This document shows, in pieces, positions 12,701-27,099 of a stretch of 64,000 nucleotides of DNA. A model generated the notes under the pieces. The model saw only the letters and a program-made list of their open reading frames with translations, ran no database searches and was not told the origin of the DNA. Both the position numbers and the translations under genes were made by a program. How positions within the stretch are numbered: the stretch's first letter is position 1; each line of letters starts with the position of its first letter. Source of the stretch: Xylocopa sonorina. Taxonomy: Eukaryota; Arthropoda; Insecta; Hymenoptera; Apidae. The stretch lies in NCBI RefSeq assembly GCF_050948175.1, contig NC_135209.1, positions 5,270,001 through 5,334,000 of the forward strand. Direction: 5' to 3'.

Positions 12701-15700
12701 TAGCTACCCCAACCGACAGATCGTTACGTACTGCCCCCGGGTTTTCGAGGTCGGCGCCAAACCGACCCCGCTCCCACTGTACTTTTCACGAATCGATCCG
12801 AACGGCTCGACTTCGGATGTACGTACATCTGCTGCAACCCGCCTCTGCTACCGGCTTTGCTCGCGATTTTTCGGGGGTTACCAACTTCGAAGACGTCGTG
12901 AAAGTCGTGGCCTGGAATCCTGGACGAACCGTGACCACGCTCTTCGTATAATTTGCAAATCTATTCCGCCAATCAATTTCGAGACAATGTTAGATACTCG
13001 AGGTTGGTCCGTTTGATATCTCTGCATAGCTGTGTTTTAAACGCGCACGAAACTCTGTGTTGCGTTATACGACTGCAAGCTCGGTTATCTTATCGGAGGA
13101 AAAAGTTTTGCACGTAAATATCTGGAGGTGCACATGTAGATGAAGTTGGCGGAGATGATAAAATTGGGGAAAGTTTGCTGGAAGTACTAATATTCCGTAA
13201 TCGAATATTATAATCTAACTAGGTGACCTCCTTTCGCGGTTCTATCGAAAAGTTTCGAGCTTCGAGGGTAGCACGTGTGCACCGCTGTATACTGCGCATC
13301 AAACTTTTTTTAATACCGAATGTAAAACAAGGAAATTGATACGAATATCGCGAGAATGGAAAGGAAACAGGTGTACGTTCGGTCAGAATATCTCAGAATT
13401 GTTGTCGAACTAGTTTGGTCGACAAAAATCGGATTCGCGTATTCGTCGAGGGTCTTTAATTAAAACTTGGGGCAGTAGCGCGGCACTGTCGACTTGTCGA
13501 GGCAATTGCTTAACAATTGTTGGGACAAATCGAACGGCCGTGCATTCGCACCGATAAACGCGTCCCCACTTTCGTTGATTACACATTACCCTTGCCAATT
13601 AAACAGTAATGTCCGTCGACCCGGGAGCTTCAATTTAAATTAGCTCGTCCGACAGCTGAGAAAAGCACGGTTGCTTCGCATTCGACGCTCCTCCTCTCTT
13701 CTCTCTCTCTCGTGGAGATTTAAACATCGCCGTGCAGGAATTGGCGGACCCGTGGATTTACGTTTCGAACTTCCCCTTCGTCAAATAAAACTTGCAGCTA
13801 AATACGTGTTTGAGCGCCGCGAACGATCGAGATTATCCGAGGCGAAACGGCGAAACCAACCCCCGATTCCACTGACTTCCCCGGGCAAACGCGTAGGTCG
13901 TCGTTAGCCTACAACTTGCCAAATCTTTATCGCGAGTTCGATGGGAAAATCCGTTTACGAATTCCTCTTTATTGCTTCCTTTACGATCAGAAGTTGGACC
14001 ATAAAGCTATTTTCCATTCGTACATTCTTCTAAAGCGGTCCTGCTAACCGGAATTTATTCGAGGCGAGATCAATTTTGTAATATTATTTAGGGAGGGTGT
14101 AATTCTCTTGTGGAAATTGTACGTGGACGCGTGGAGAATCGAGCATTATCTACCACCTTCGCTCTGAACTCGAAACGCGGCACTTTTCACGCTTTCATTA
14201 GGTTGATCCTTTTAACGGGGCCATAACTCTCGCCGGGAAGTTGGTCGAAAAGCCGTGGGGATCATTTTTATCCGCGGCATTAGCGGAGCAGCGAAGTTTA
14301 AAACGGGGGCGGGCGCGAAGGCTCGATCAAAGGAGCAAGTTCGTCGAACGGGGCCATCCTTTGTTTCCTCTTGAGGAGCTCTTAAGTACCCATCGCGACA
14401 TTGTCACGCGTAAAGCGCAATACGCCGATCGGTTATACAGTTAAGAGCGACCTCGGTGCCGATCGTTAGGAGCCGAGGCACCCCGACGATCCCCAAGGAA
14501 ATGGCCTTTTGATCCTGTCGCGAGCAGCGTGCCCCGTTCCTCGAGTGGCTGTTTAAGAGCTGACACACTGACAGCGCCGTAGATTGTTTCCGTCTTTGTG
14601 CTCGAGACTACAGTCGCGCAGGGAACGACCACTTCCACCTTCCACCTGATACGTTTCGCAAACATAAATAGTTGAGGGCGCCGATTCGAAACGCAGTAAA
14701 CTAGCATTGTACACGAGCACCAAGTGCATCGCGCATACACGTGATCGTGTAAAACGCAAAGAACAGTCGTGAAGTAACAAGTGACGCGGACTCGTCGAAA
14801 CAGAAATCGAAGTTTGCAGTCTAATTGTTCGAGAAGTCTCGAGAGGCGATACTTCGAACTTAGCGAGTGTTCGAACAAGGTCTTGAGATATACGAGGTTT
14901 AATTCTGCGGTATAAATTGAAAATTCAATCCTCCAGTTATTTACAGGACCGGACCATAAACCACGCGAGATCGCGACTAAAGAGAGAACTTTAATTGCAC
15001 CGTGGCAAATAGCGAGTGCCCATTCTGCTTGAGATATTAACTTACTGTTTACGAAAAGAAACGAACGCCCAACCGCCCAGAGTGGTAACTATAATTTAGG
15101 CGAGCATTTGTAAAAGCAAAGGTCATCAAGGGAATATGCCGAGCGCCGGTATCAGAAAAGCTTTCCCCGCGAAATTGCTCCACTAAAAACGACCGTGTAC
15201 GCGAGCCATTCCCATTGAGATAACCATTGTACCATACGCTCTAACACCCGCAACACCTTCTTATTTTGTTCTTCGTTAGTTTCACATTAGACTCGCGTCT
15301 GACTGATCACTTTTCGTAATGCGTTTTCTATAAATTATGAGGCAGTTCCTATTCGTTCCTGGCTCGCGAGGTCTGCGCAAAATTCACGAATCGTGTGTCA
15401 TCCAGGGTATCTCGCGTAGGAGTAGCTTTCGTCGAGGCTCGACGAGATACGAGCCGATGTCAAAGGCCGAAAACGACCGCGGAGGTGTCCCAGATAAGCG
15501 TCCGCGTGCCGGAAGATCGCCAAGGGAGTTGTATCGGGGCTGACCGCGACTAAAAAGCGTCCACGCGAAATTCACGGCGCGATAAGCATCGTTCAGCGTC
15601 CGGCTTACATACCGGTTGAAATTGTAAAATGAATTCTCGGCTATGCGAACTTCCGATTAACCAACGTTCCGGGAATTCCCCGCTGGATCGTCGGTCGTGT

Positions 15701-15754
15701 GCACGCGCGACGCATTCGTAATACTCGCCGAATTTCCAGAGTTTTCCTCCCTTC

Positions 15755-15781
15755 TTTTTTTCTTTTTTTTTTTTTTTTTTT
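15755..15781. repeat. Poly-T tract
   Basis: A run of T interrupted by a single C, followed by TCGTTCGTCG. It could be the A-tail of a retroposon in reverse orientation, but no element body was recognised next to it. Confidence 0.8.
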
Positions 15782-17689
15782 CGTTCGTCGTTGCCACCCT
15801 CGACACTCGTCGTCCTGGTTTTTACACGAGGCTCGTCCAGCGTTCGCGACACGACAATGCTCTTCGGCCACCGTGACACCCGGGACACATGGAGTTTTCA
15901 TCCGGAAGTAAATATTTTAACTACGCCTGGCGCATTCTCAGAGATTATTACGCGCAAATACTATTAATCCTCCGGGTCGCAGTGCAAGCAGAGGGCGGGC
16001 TCTGTGCAAATTTGTCGTAACCGGGCAAACGTTGCAAACGTTAATCGCATAAATGCGGAACGATACCGGGGTTTCCGGAGGCTCGTCGCCGTGATTACGC
16101 GTTTCCGCGAGCCGATCCCAGACTGTGCACCCACGGTTCGAATCTATTCGTTTTCTGTTAATCTTGGAGCAATTTCGGTACCCCCGCGGGTGGTTTTGCT
16201 GATTAGGAGAGCGCGTGGCGCTTACTTACCGTTGCGTCTCGTTTCTACTCGAATCGTACCGCTAGAAAGCTCATAGCATCGCGTTTTTGCCACTTTTAAT
16301 CCGCGAAAGTATGGCATAAACGACGAACAGCGTTGAGAATACAACGTTCTGAAATATTATTAGAACTCGAGGAGACGAGAGTGTACACCTTATTTGAAAA
16401 TAAAAGCTTCGTGTCCCGAGAAGTTAAGCTGATCAGAGGGGAACAGGATTTTCGAGGGTCAGATGGTAACGAAGTCGTATTTGTCGGTTCGTTAACGCTG
16501 TTTATTCATGAAAATGGACCCGCTGTGTCCCAGCTCTATTCTCGATTAAACAAACGGACGCATTTAGCTCGCATATTTGAAGCGTGGTGGAATTGAAAAT
16601 TATTCAGATGTAATCTGTACGCTTCGAGGGTAGAATTGACGCGGGAATTAATTATGCATAAATTCCGATAAGAAAGATTAGCCCGTTAAAGATATTGGTG
16701 TAATAGCGTTCCCAGGAACCATCAATTTCCAAGACAATTAATCGTCTTTTGGTACGATAATCGATCACGGCTCGACACGCTGCAACGATTTATCGCTGAC
16801 GTTTTTCATTTCAATCTCGAGTACCCGCATGCAAGAGTAATCGGGCAGGAGGACCGATTCTTCCTCGTTACGGAACGAAAGACCGCGATCTAACACTGTC
16901 AACCATCTGAATTTCCGCTCGCTCTTTTTTAACGCTTGTCCAAACTTGAATCGAGGTGTACTGTAAAAAATAATAAGGGAGGAAGCTTATCCTTTAGACA
17001 CGTCCAAGAAATCGTGTCAATGACTCGCAACAAACGCGAGTGTTAATTGAATTCAACGTTAATCAGATTAAAAAATATCGCTGAGCGTAATTACCGGTGC
17101 GAGTATAATGGTAATAAATCTCCTTAGCCGTCGTTGAATCTTAATGAATCACTCTATCGAATTAGTCGTAACTACGGGTTGAAACGAAATAATTATTCCG
17201 CGGGATCCTCGAGCGGATCGTAGATCGTGGCGAGCTCGCGTAAATCTTTCATCCCCTGTACAAGCATCGATCTTTCCTTGAGTCACGTCTACGGAACTTG
17301 CCGCTGCTGTTATAAAACCGGGGAAATTCGCTCCTCTTGATAATAACTTAGCAAAACGATGAATTACAGTCTTAGCCAGTAATAACCGTAACGTTCGAAC
17401 CGCTTCGCGTAATTCCTACGAAACTTGAACACGCTCTCGAAATACTTCGCGCAAGAAATGAATATACTCCCTATTATTTTCTCTACAATCGAAAAGAAGC
17501 AAGGAAAAATCAGAACCACTTCACTGCACTCGTAAAACACACCTTCCGATACCATTCTCGCTTACTCGCTAAAATGTAGCCTACTACCCAGTTACGGTCC
17601 CACCTATCCCAGAAATAGCTTCCACGAAACGATCCATAACACGCACCCTTAAACTAAACACCCGCGCGGAGCGAGGGGTGCCATCAGCA

Positions 17690-17754
17690 GGTATCGAACC
17701 TCTCCACTCTCGCATCGACCAACTTAGCCAGCTTGTCATCGTCGAATTCGAACC
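17690..17754 (-). other. tRNA-like pol III promoter box cluster
   Basis: On the minus strand there is a B-box-like GGTTCGAATTC (17754-17744), then an A-box match TGGCTAAGTTGG (17730-17719), then a perfect B-box GGTTCGATACC (17700-17690). The A to B gap is only 18 nt, too short for an intact tRNA, and the D and T stems pair poorly. A tRNA-derived SINE remnant or tRNA pseudogene fits better than a working tRNA. No anticodon could be assigned. Confidence 0.4.
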
Positions 17755-17890
17755 AGCGGGATCGAAGGACCATTAAATAAATAATTCGATTGCTGGCCAC
17801 GATGGGGTGAGTTTCTCCTGTTGGTTCTGGCCGCGTTGCAAGATCCTCCGTCCTCCGCTTCCTTCTGTCTCCCTTTCGTTCATTCGCTCA

Positions 17891-17940
17891 TTCTCACTCT
17901 CGTCCACTCACTCACTCTCTCTCTCTCCCTCTCTTCCTCT
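17891..17940. repeat. CT-rich microsatellite
   Basis: Mixed (CTCA)n and (CT)n tract, pyrimidine on the plus strand. Confidence 0.8.
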
Positions 17941-20900
17941 GCCTGTATTTCTGCAGTCGTGGTGCGTCACCTGCATTGCCGCAAACCGGGACGGGATTTT
18001 ACGTCGCCTCGACGGCTTCCCGGGGGTGGATTGCCGCGGCGGCGACGGCGATGAAGAAACCTTCGGCTCGTAAATACGCAAGATATGCCGTAAAGTTTAA
18101 CGATTCAAGTTCCGGGCCCCGTCACTGTCGATCTCTTTTCCCATGTCTCTCCTTATCCCTCTCTCCAGACCTTGGATGGGCTCTTCCGTCGGGGGCGAAG
18201 CAGGGGATGGTAGCAGGTGTCGAAAGTGTCATAAACCCTCGGTCGGGATGGCGGTGATCACTGGTATGGCTCGATAAATTCACCTCGCGAGCAGATAGCC
18301 TGACACGCGACTAATAATCGCCTTCGAGTCGGTGAATTCGCGCCGGAGTTCTTGACGCGTCCCCGGATCCAATTTGTTACGCTCGAGCTTCGAATCGAAC
18401 AGCCTGAACCAGGTTAAGGTTTCGATGGTTCATTCGCGATTTTCGGGATGATGCGAGGAACCTCGAGTGGATTCAGTTCCAGGGGTGTATTAGTTGGGTT
18501 ACTTGAGGGGTTCGCGTTCATGGCTAACCAGCGAGACGATACAAAATTCTGGCGATTATATTTATTTATTCATTTTTTTGTCAGGCACTTTACCGGCGCC
18601 GTATAATTCAAAATTGATTGTTATAATTTAATGTAGATGCAATTGAACGTCATAAATATTCGTACCTTTCAATGATACATCCATTTTTAACATTTGGAAC
18701 AAGTTACTATTCGGGCAGCTGAAAGTGAACGATCGAAACTTTCCTCGCGCCTTTGTATCGTACGATTTTACGACGGCCTGTTTAACTTTCGAACGTTGGA
18801 AGAAGTAATCCGACTACTTAAATTTAATAACCGAATGAAACGTCCGATGAACGGCTTGAAAATTCTTCGGGGAACGTCGAGACGTAGCTGCTCGAACGTT
18901 GCATGGAGTTTCGAATTTTTCTGAAGAAAATTCTGGTCTCAAAATCTTGGGTTACTTTTTTCTGCTCGAGGAATCCAATATTTTATGAATGGGTCATCTG
19001 GTATTTTATGAACAAGGGTTACGCTCATCCAAAGGTTATTGCTGGCAATATATCAGAAGTTTTCATATCCTTTCAACATATTTTGTCAGTTTCTTCCGTT
19101 CCTTCTCCCGCGTTGAAGTAAATAACCCTCATAGTTCGCTTTACCTTCAAATTGAAAAGAATTTCTGGGATCAGAAACGGATGAAATTATCTTGCAATAA
19201 TCTTTTAAGCACGTTTTTACGTATAATTTATCGCGCGATGCACCCTTTGAGTGAGAGTTGCCGAGTGGCTCCTCCTGGCGATGAGTCTTAAGAGGGTACG
19301 ACTTTTAAAAGGGTGTCGGAGCCATTGATCAACGTCAACCGTGCTGAAAGAATTAATCCTTTGAGCGCGTTACCAGTGTACAAAACCCTTCGCAGCCCCA
19401 ACTATTCTTTTTTTCCTCCACTCTTTTTTAGATAAAATATGACTTCAATTGACGGCCCGTCAACCCTTTAAAAACACGCGCATTGTGTCCAGTGCGACAC
19501 TTTGAAAATAACGCAACACGATCGCGCCAACCATCGACTAAATTTTTCCAAACGCACCAAATATTTTTCAGATACTTTGAGTATTTTGAAATTCACTGTT
19601 ACACGGACGTGTACCAACGATTCTGGAAGGATATCGCGATTCATCGTCTCTGTTTTTTTTAAATTAACCACCATTCGGTACCGTGGTCATTAGTTAGAAA
19701 GCCACAGCTTTAGTTAAGCTTTAGAAGCACCGACGTAAATAGACTTGTTGGATACTCGACTACCCTAAATGCTAACCGTGTCCAAGCTAACTCAACTTCG
19801 GTAATTAGAGTCGATCCTTTCTGCGTGAAAACCGTTTGAGTAATGTCGTTTCCTGCTCCGGGAACTTGCTTTCTCTGTTATCAGTCGTTGCGTTTGGTCA
19901 TTAAGGGAATCATTACAGGGGTGAATTTCTACCTCCTTCTAAATTTCTGCATCCATTACTCCACATAAAGTTGGATAGTTCTGTGATAAAAAGTTGCTTG
20001 AAAAAAACGCTTCAAACATTACAATCTATCAAATTCTATAATGCTATGTGAGCTGACGACCTTTCTAATTAATCAATTCTGATTTTCATCACGCTTCGTA
20101 ATAAAAATCCTTCGATTTCCTTCCAATCAATAAAAGCATGGAATTAATAGATTATCATCGGCGATTTTATTTTCCTCCGGTCACTGTCCGCTGCGTACGG
20201 TGTTTACTGATTAAATACCTCCACGAGCACAGTATCGATACGGTGTAATATGGTAGTATTCCCGAGATTTCAATCAGTGCCGGACAATCTGCCGCTGGAA
20301 CACCCATCAGCCATTGTTCCGCTGTAAAAACATTCGGCACTGGGATCGTTCATTTAATTCAGGATAAATAATCGAGCTACGTCGGAGCTCGCTTCGCCGA
20401 TACGATATAAAACGTTCGATTTTATGGGCTTCCGGTAGGACGGACGGGAATTTTTAGTATTTAAATAACAGAGAAAGGGGTTGAGGGATTCAGGGATCCA
20501 GCGAGCTCGTTGCTTAAAGCGACATTATTTCAATGGACGGTGAAACCGATATCCGTGACAGGGTCGACGGGGGGGGAAGGGGTGTTTTTGCAAAATTTTT
20601 CGCAGCACACTTCGCGCTCGGCACCGCGGCGAAAACGTCATCGATCCGGTCCGTAACGTGTAACAATTTGGCGGTGCCCGGTCGACTTGAATTTATGGAT
20701 GACGCATGACAGCCGAACGTATATTTTATAGTCGCTACGAAAACATCCATTTCCAGTCAGATAGGAGGACATCTGCGCGACAGCCGCGTCTGCATTACCG
20801 TTTCCAGCCGGGTGATCCTCGAGGTGAGCACGAACAGCACGTGAAAATCTCGTCGATGCATTATAACGCGCGAACGATCGATCCGTTCTATCGATTGTTC

Positions 20901-22002
20901 GAATTATACATTACGAATTTGCTAATCGCGAACGATCAATTAAATCGCGCGACAATGCGAGCCTTTTTTTCCGTTCTCCAGCTCGCGGAACGGACGCGAG
21001 TACCACTTCCGGGGCGCGACCGCTATCAACGTCCGGTTATTCGTCCTGCGAAGTTATTAATGGCCGACACGCGGTCCCGAGTTGCTAACGGCCTTTATTC
21101 AGTTGCAATAATAACAGCCGCATGAGAAATGATGCACCCGCCCTCCCGCGACGACCACGATAAGAGAAGGCATCGGTTTCCGGCGCTTGCTTAAACGGAA
21201 ACGCTCCATCACGCGCGTGTCTCTCCTGCGCTACACGGAGTAAAGTATTCTTCCTGCATTCTCCGTGCTCCCTCTTGATATTATCACCAGTAATTTATTA
21301 CGTTCGCGGTGCATCACGCGTGGGCATTTTATTAATTTCCCCGTTTGATCAACTAATTACTCGATCCACGCTTAACGGTGTAATCGTCGACTCTGGCGAT
21401 GTTGGTCGAACAAATATCGGCACGACGATTCGTCTGAAAGCAATCTCGTCCTCTTCGTTCATTCATCCCTTCGCCCCTAATTTCAATGTCATTAAAATAA
21501 AATTTACATTCTTTTTCCGTATCGGTTAGCTTTGTGAGCGGTGCGGAGCTCCCTTTATCCCAGTTTCTTAGCCAGCCGTACAAAGGAAGAGGCGCTGTTC
21601 CGGATCGGATAAAAAGCTGAAAAGAAGAGGAGCGTACAAGTGATTCCTGTGAGGAGAGGGCTACACGCGTTATCATTCCTGTCTCCCCGTTTTCTCCCTT
21701 CCTCGTCCCTATCTGGCTGCTTGAAATAAAATCGCGGGCACAATTTTCGGTTCGTTAAATTTATAACCGCGGCTGGGGTACCTTCGACGGAATATAAATT
21801 ACTTTTAGGGAATAAAAGTCGGTCTTGACCGCGCGCGGTGTATACGGAGAGAAATGAATGTCTGAACGCGGCGCAGCCGTCCCAGTTTTCCGTATTCCGT
21901 TTGTTCGCCTGGCTAAAAGGGATTCGTACGGCTTATTGCCACCGCTGTTCCCCGTTTCGCCATGCGCATAATTACGAGGAAAACAAAATGGCCACGTGGC
22001 CT

Positions 22003-22028
22003 TCTCCTCCTCCTCCTCCTCCTCCTTC
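22003..22028. repeat. (CTC)n trinucleotide repeat
   Basis: Eight or so CTC/TCC units. In one plus frame it encodes a proline run, but the surrounding frame has no other protein-like character. Confidence 0.85.
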
Positions 22029-23513
22029 TCTGGAGAACACCCAGTCGAGCACCCAGATTCGGAACATCGAATTCCACTTTATACTCTCAATTCCCCACGG
22101 CAAGAACAACAATTTGATACACCGTTTACTCTGGCATAGATATTATCAGAGTTCGAGCATCGATTTTTCGCACTCTGCTAGGCTTCAGTTACGCGGTCGT
22201 ACCTTATTCCGTTTGAGCCTGGAGAAAACCATTTCGAAGGGACACGTCCTAGCTGCACAGGAGTACGCGCGCAGAGGCCAAGAAGCATGGTGCTAAAAAA
22301 GAAGACCAGCGGATGGGTACGGGTATCCTAAAAGAGACTGCGTAATGTTTCGCAATTTCTCAGGTCTCGTTTCTTTATGAAACTCGTTTATACACGTGGA
22401 CTGAAGTCTGTGCGTGACGTCGCGTATGAAAATTTAACAGGCTCGCCAGAGAATGAAATTAAATAGTTAGCGAGCTCCTTTATGAGCGAAGCAGAAGTAA
22501 CGCTCGCCTTCTCCACCGTTACTTACTTTCCTGTTTCTTCTTTTTCCCCTTACCCCGTTCCAACGAGGGGGAGAAGTAACGCTGCTCGAGCTAATGAAAA
22601 ATTCTTTATCCAGTGTAATCACTGTCCGCGCTGAAACGACCGAATAAAATGGAGCAACGTTAGCTTCCGGTGGTCGTCGCCGCGCGTAAACAAGCTGCAA
22701 TTGGCCGCGTTTAATTGCTCCGCATCGGAAGGGAGCGCGTTTCTTGCGGTCGACTGTCAATTGGACGACTCATGGAATTTTTTGCCTGCCTCGTAAACCG
22801 GAGAGCGAAAAGAGTCTCGAGTTATCTTAATTTGTCGGTAGAACTGCCAAAGCAGTCGAAAGTTACTGATTCCTTGTTTCTCGCGAACGTTCCAGAGTAT
22901 CTCCTAGAATTGGAAATGGATGTAACAAGTATTTTCTACGACTGAAAAGTGAATAGAAACAGAATTACTTTGAACCGTTTTCAATACAAAACAACAGAGA
23001 CGTTTGTTACGGTAACAACCGCGTCTCGGTCGAACAATTCTCCGGTTTCATAGTCGAGGAGGAGAACTGAATGCCGCTGGACTGAAAGCACGAATCGGCT
23101 CAAAAGGGCAACGAAACACAAGCGCTCGATATCAAAACTCCATTTACCATCCGAAACGGTGCCTCTAAAGAAACGGGACGTGTCTCTGGAGGATCTTTGC
23201 CATCGACGAGGCAAGCTTTCTATCTCGCGCGCGTATATATCGCAGCCACCCCTAAAGAGCCGGGCAGCAAAACACAGGAAACGTTTCCACGAACGAAACA
23301 GCGGGCAATCTAAGCGAGGGGCCGATCGTATGCAAGTTTGCAGCGGCGAGCAAGGAATGGAAGGATCGGGCCAATCTTGTAGGATTCAGGTTCCCTTTTA
23401 GCGGCCATCAGCGAACCCTTTGATCGCATCGATCGAATCCTTAGCTACGGCTGTTCGATCAGCTCGAACAAAAAGTGGAACCGCGGCCAGCGAGTACGAA
23501 ATGACCGTCCGAG

Positions 23514-23548
23514 AACCGGTTCCTTAAATAAAACTTTTCGAACCGGTT
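23514..23548. promoter_or_regulatory. Paired AACCGGTT octamers (Grainyhead-type)
   Basis: Two perfect AACCGGTT palindromes at 23514-23521 and 23541-23548, both inside an 11-bp GAACCGGTTCC. AACCGGTT is the established preferred site of Grainyhead-family factors in insects and vertebrates. That it acts as an enhancer here is inference. Confidence 0.45.
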
Positions 23549-24449
23549 CCAGTCAAAGGGTACCAGGGCCACGAAAGGCCATAGTCGATACCGTATTCGG
23601 GTAATCCCGCGGGAGAGCGATCGCGCGCGTTTCCATCCACGATCATTCCCAACGCACGCCGTCCATCGATGGTATATTAAATTACGGACTGGCTCCGCGT
23701 GATTGCGAGCACGTCGACTCTACCGTAACGATATTACGAATCGACGCACAGATCCCGGGTGTATCGAACGCGATGGACGGACGTGCACAGAGTCCACCCC
23801 CTCCAAAAGATAACAACGAAGCGGATTAATTATCCAGCGAAACGAGTCAGAAGTTTTGGCGTCAAGTTGTGCTGGCTTCGAGGATCACGGTCAGACGGTG
23901 ATTTAATAGTCTGCTAGAAAGATAGCGGTCGAAATAATCGAGTTTCATTCATTAAACGCGCGTTAGAAGAGGCGTGTCGTGAGAAATTTATCGGGCGGAA
24001 GATTTCTGGAGGAATCACGAGCTCCGATATTGCCGTCGCTCCCGTTTTTCCCGCACGAAATATCGCGAACGTGCACATAATTGGGGTGTTAATCAGAATG
24101 CTGCTGCATACGTTGAATGCATACGGCCATGTATCTCGCCGAAACGCACAGTTCGTCGATATTCGTGCCATTGAACGGGATCCATGGATGCGAACGTGGA
24201 AATGGAACATGTGCAGATTGCCGTTAAAAATGCCAGTGAACCGTCAAACTTGCCGCGATCATTAAAACCTCTCGTCCATTTTTACGTAGGCGGGCGAAAA
24301 ATGGCACAAAGATGATACTTACGTTTTGTTCGCTTTATCATTAATTACAATTACAAAAGGCGGTGATCCTTCGCGGCGGTCGTACATTTAATGCTGAATT
24401 AGAAAGGAGAAGGAGAATAAACTTTTTACACTTGTATACTTAGGTTAAT

Positions 24450-24458
24450 GGGGGGGGG
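24450..24458. repeat. G9 homopolymer
   Basis: Nine consecutive G on the plus strand, unusual in this AT-leaning stretch. Confidence 0.8.
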
Positions 24459-27081
24459 TATTACGAAATAAAATTTTAAACGCCAGACCATGAAAGCTAG
24501 CGAAACTTTTGTATGAATATTCTTGAATATTCTGTGTACCTAAGAGACTCGCACTAAAAAGTTAAACGAAAGGGGCGCAATTTACTATATACTCAAGGAG
24601 TAAGTAGAACGAGTCAGTGAATACTTAGGCACCACTCTCAACTGGCATATAAGAAACTGTCTACCTTCGCGTGGTCCTATCTACGCGATTTCAAGAAACA
24701 TTCCAAGCAAGCATCAAATATTTTTCATTGAAAATTGCATCCGCGTAAACCATACGTAGTTTACTCATAACGTATCACGCTTGGCGAGTCGTTAATGCTA
24801 TTATGCGACGAGTGTAGATGTCAGAACGTCGAGATAATGGAGTTAGACGACAAGTAGAGAAGGGAAGCTGGAAACAGGGAACCGCAGAAACGGAATTCTC
24901 AAAGACCCGGAGCGGCGCTGCGAAACGTTCGAGCATTATCACTGTCGTCAGCGTCGCGAAATCTATTTGTCTTCCGAAAAATACTAGCCTGGGACGTGTA
25001 GCGGTGTTGCTACGTCAATATTATCTTATAAAGTTACAGGCCCGGCGAAGTCCGTGGCCTGGATTCGTTCCAGACACGATCCGATGGTCGAACGGGCCGT
25101 GACATTTGCGTTGGAAAAGATTCGAAGGCGAAAAGGGGGTGAACTTTTCGCGCATGAACACTCGCGACGCCTTGCGATCCGCTAATTCCTCCCGAGGGGC
25201 GTACCGTGTCGCAGTAAACTGCGGAACGGAACAAGATTAACGATTAATGCATTAAAGCCGCACAGGCACGGCACGCGACTCGTTCTCGGAGACGTCGTCG
25301 AGTGCATAAGCGGCTCAAACTTTGCACGCGTCGAGAAGTTTATTGTTTATCGAATTCGGCCGGCTAAGTTTCCGCCGGAAAGTTACGGGCCCCGTTGCCC
25401 TTCGTTTTGCACCCTCCAGTCGTCAAGACGCCGCCAGGTTGCCCTCGCGCGCTCCTAATCTAATGCACGCGAACTTCCAACAAGCGTCTACGCCGCGGGA
25501 TATTAACAAGTTCAGGCGGAAGTGATACGATCGTCGTGATTTTCATCGTTCCGTGATACGAGGACAACGTCTCAGTCTTCGTCATTGACTGGAAAAATAG
25601 TACTTTTTCCAAGCGCTGCAAAATCTCTAATGATTTAACAGTTTTATTCGACCTGTAGGAGACGCAGGTAGCTGGCAAATAATACTGCGGCACCGAAGAC
25701 CTTTGGAAGAGTGTATTATACCACATCACGTACCACCCCCGCAAGATAAATGTACCCCTGTGTACACCGTCCAGAGGCGGTGTCCATTATCGATGTTTGA
25801 CTTTGTCCACGTATCGGTCAGCTCGAAGAAGATAAGGGGTGGCTATCGTGTACGGTAAACAGGAGTGACGGGGCAAAAACCGCTGTCGCCGGCAGGGATC
25901 AACGAGACCGCAAAATGAGCAATTGGAAAATGTCTGGCACCTAATCCACGGTTCCCTTACAAGCGCCAAGAGACGGGGTGTGTTCCAGATTCGTGGATGG
26001 ATATTTACTTTTTCACCCAACATTCTGTTTCACTGAAGAGAAGGGGGAGAGAATTTTTAGAATGGAATTAATCCTCTCGCCAAACTCAGAGATTTGAAGT
26101 AAGATCATCCAGGCGTTATTGCGTCGACATGGCTCATCCAAGCATATGTCGAGGCTCCTCCGCGCCCACAGCTTCCGTATTCCATTTTGTTTCTACGACA
26201 CGTGTTCGAAAAATATAGAATGTCCCACACAAGTGTCGCCACGAAATTTCCAGGCTGCTGCTGGAACAGCGTAACCTTTGAAAATTAAATGGGATTAGTT
26301 TTAATTATTATAGAACGCAAACGTACAGGTGGCACAGTTTCATAAAAGCATGGAATGAAATTTTCTATTAACTTGAAAACAATCGTAGAGTGGTGTACGA
26401 GTTACTTGCATTTCGACACTGAAATGACGAAGTTTTCTAGATCCCCGGATCCAATAGCAATTTGAATATCGCGTAACCGCGTGGCCGACACCGATCAGAT
26501 GTTTGCGGAACGATTTCGAACAGGAAATTGAAAACAAAACGGAAAAAGCTGTAAAAGGCTTAGAACGAAGAGAAAGCGGTTCGTTACGGGGGCAAATATT
26601 GACGGAGCCGTTAGAATTGGGTTAAGAAAATGTTTGAGATTGAAAGAGTAACGCTCTGAACGCGCGTTCTTGTTCGTATGGAAAGTTTCAGCGATATCCG
26701 TTTTATTATTCAACGACGGGCGCACCGTCGAAACCCGACAGGAAATCTTCTGTTTCCCGGCAGCATACCCACGGATATCGACGCGTTTCGATGTTATTAT
26801 GTCAATATTGATTATTTAAACAGGGTGTAGCTTGAACTATAGGCGCAGGGGGTGCGGACGAGCGCGTAATTAAATTCTCATGCGTGCAGTTGGTCAATTC
26901 CGATAGCCTTTCTTTCGCATTACGAAATTTTTGTTCTCGATGATCGCAATACTACCAAAAGCAAATCGAATCCTCCACAACAATTCGCGATGCTTGAATA
27001 TTTTATCGTTACAGAAGCTTCCCCTATATAATATGTTCCCAACAATTTCAATTTCCAATTTTATTACGTATCGATGATACT

Positions 27082-27099
27082 TATCGCATCGATGCGATA
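27082..27099. repeat. 18-bp perfect palindrome
   Basis: TATCGCATCGATGCGATA reads identically on both strands and sits in an AT-rich stretch with further ATCGATG/GATAC words. Confidence 0.75.

Noticed and set aside
19240..19330. GCCGAGTGGC word resembling a tRNA-Leu/Ser D-arm
   Set aside because: No matching T-arm or acceptor stem nearby.
21838..22296. 152-codon plus-strand frame with a proline run
   Set aside because: The proline run is only the CTC microsatellite; the remainder resembles no protein.
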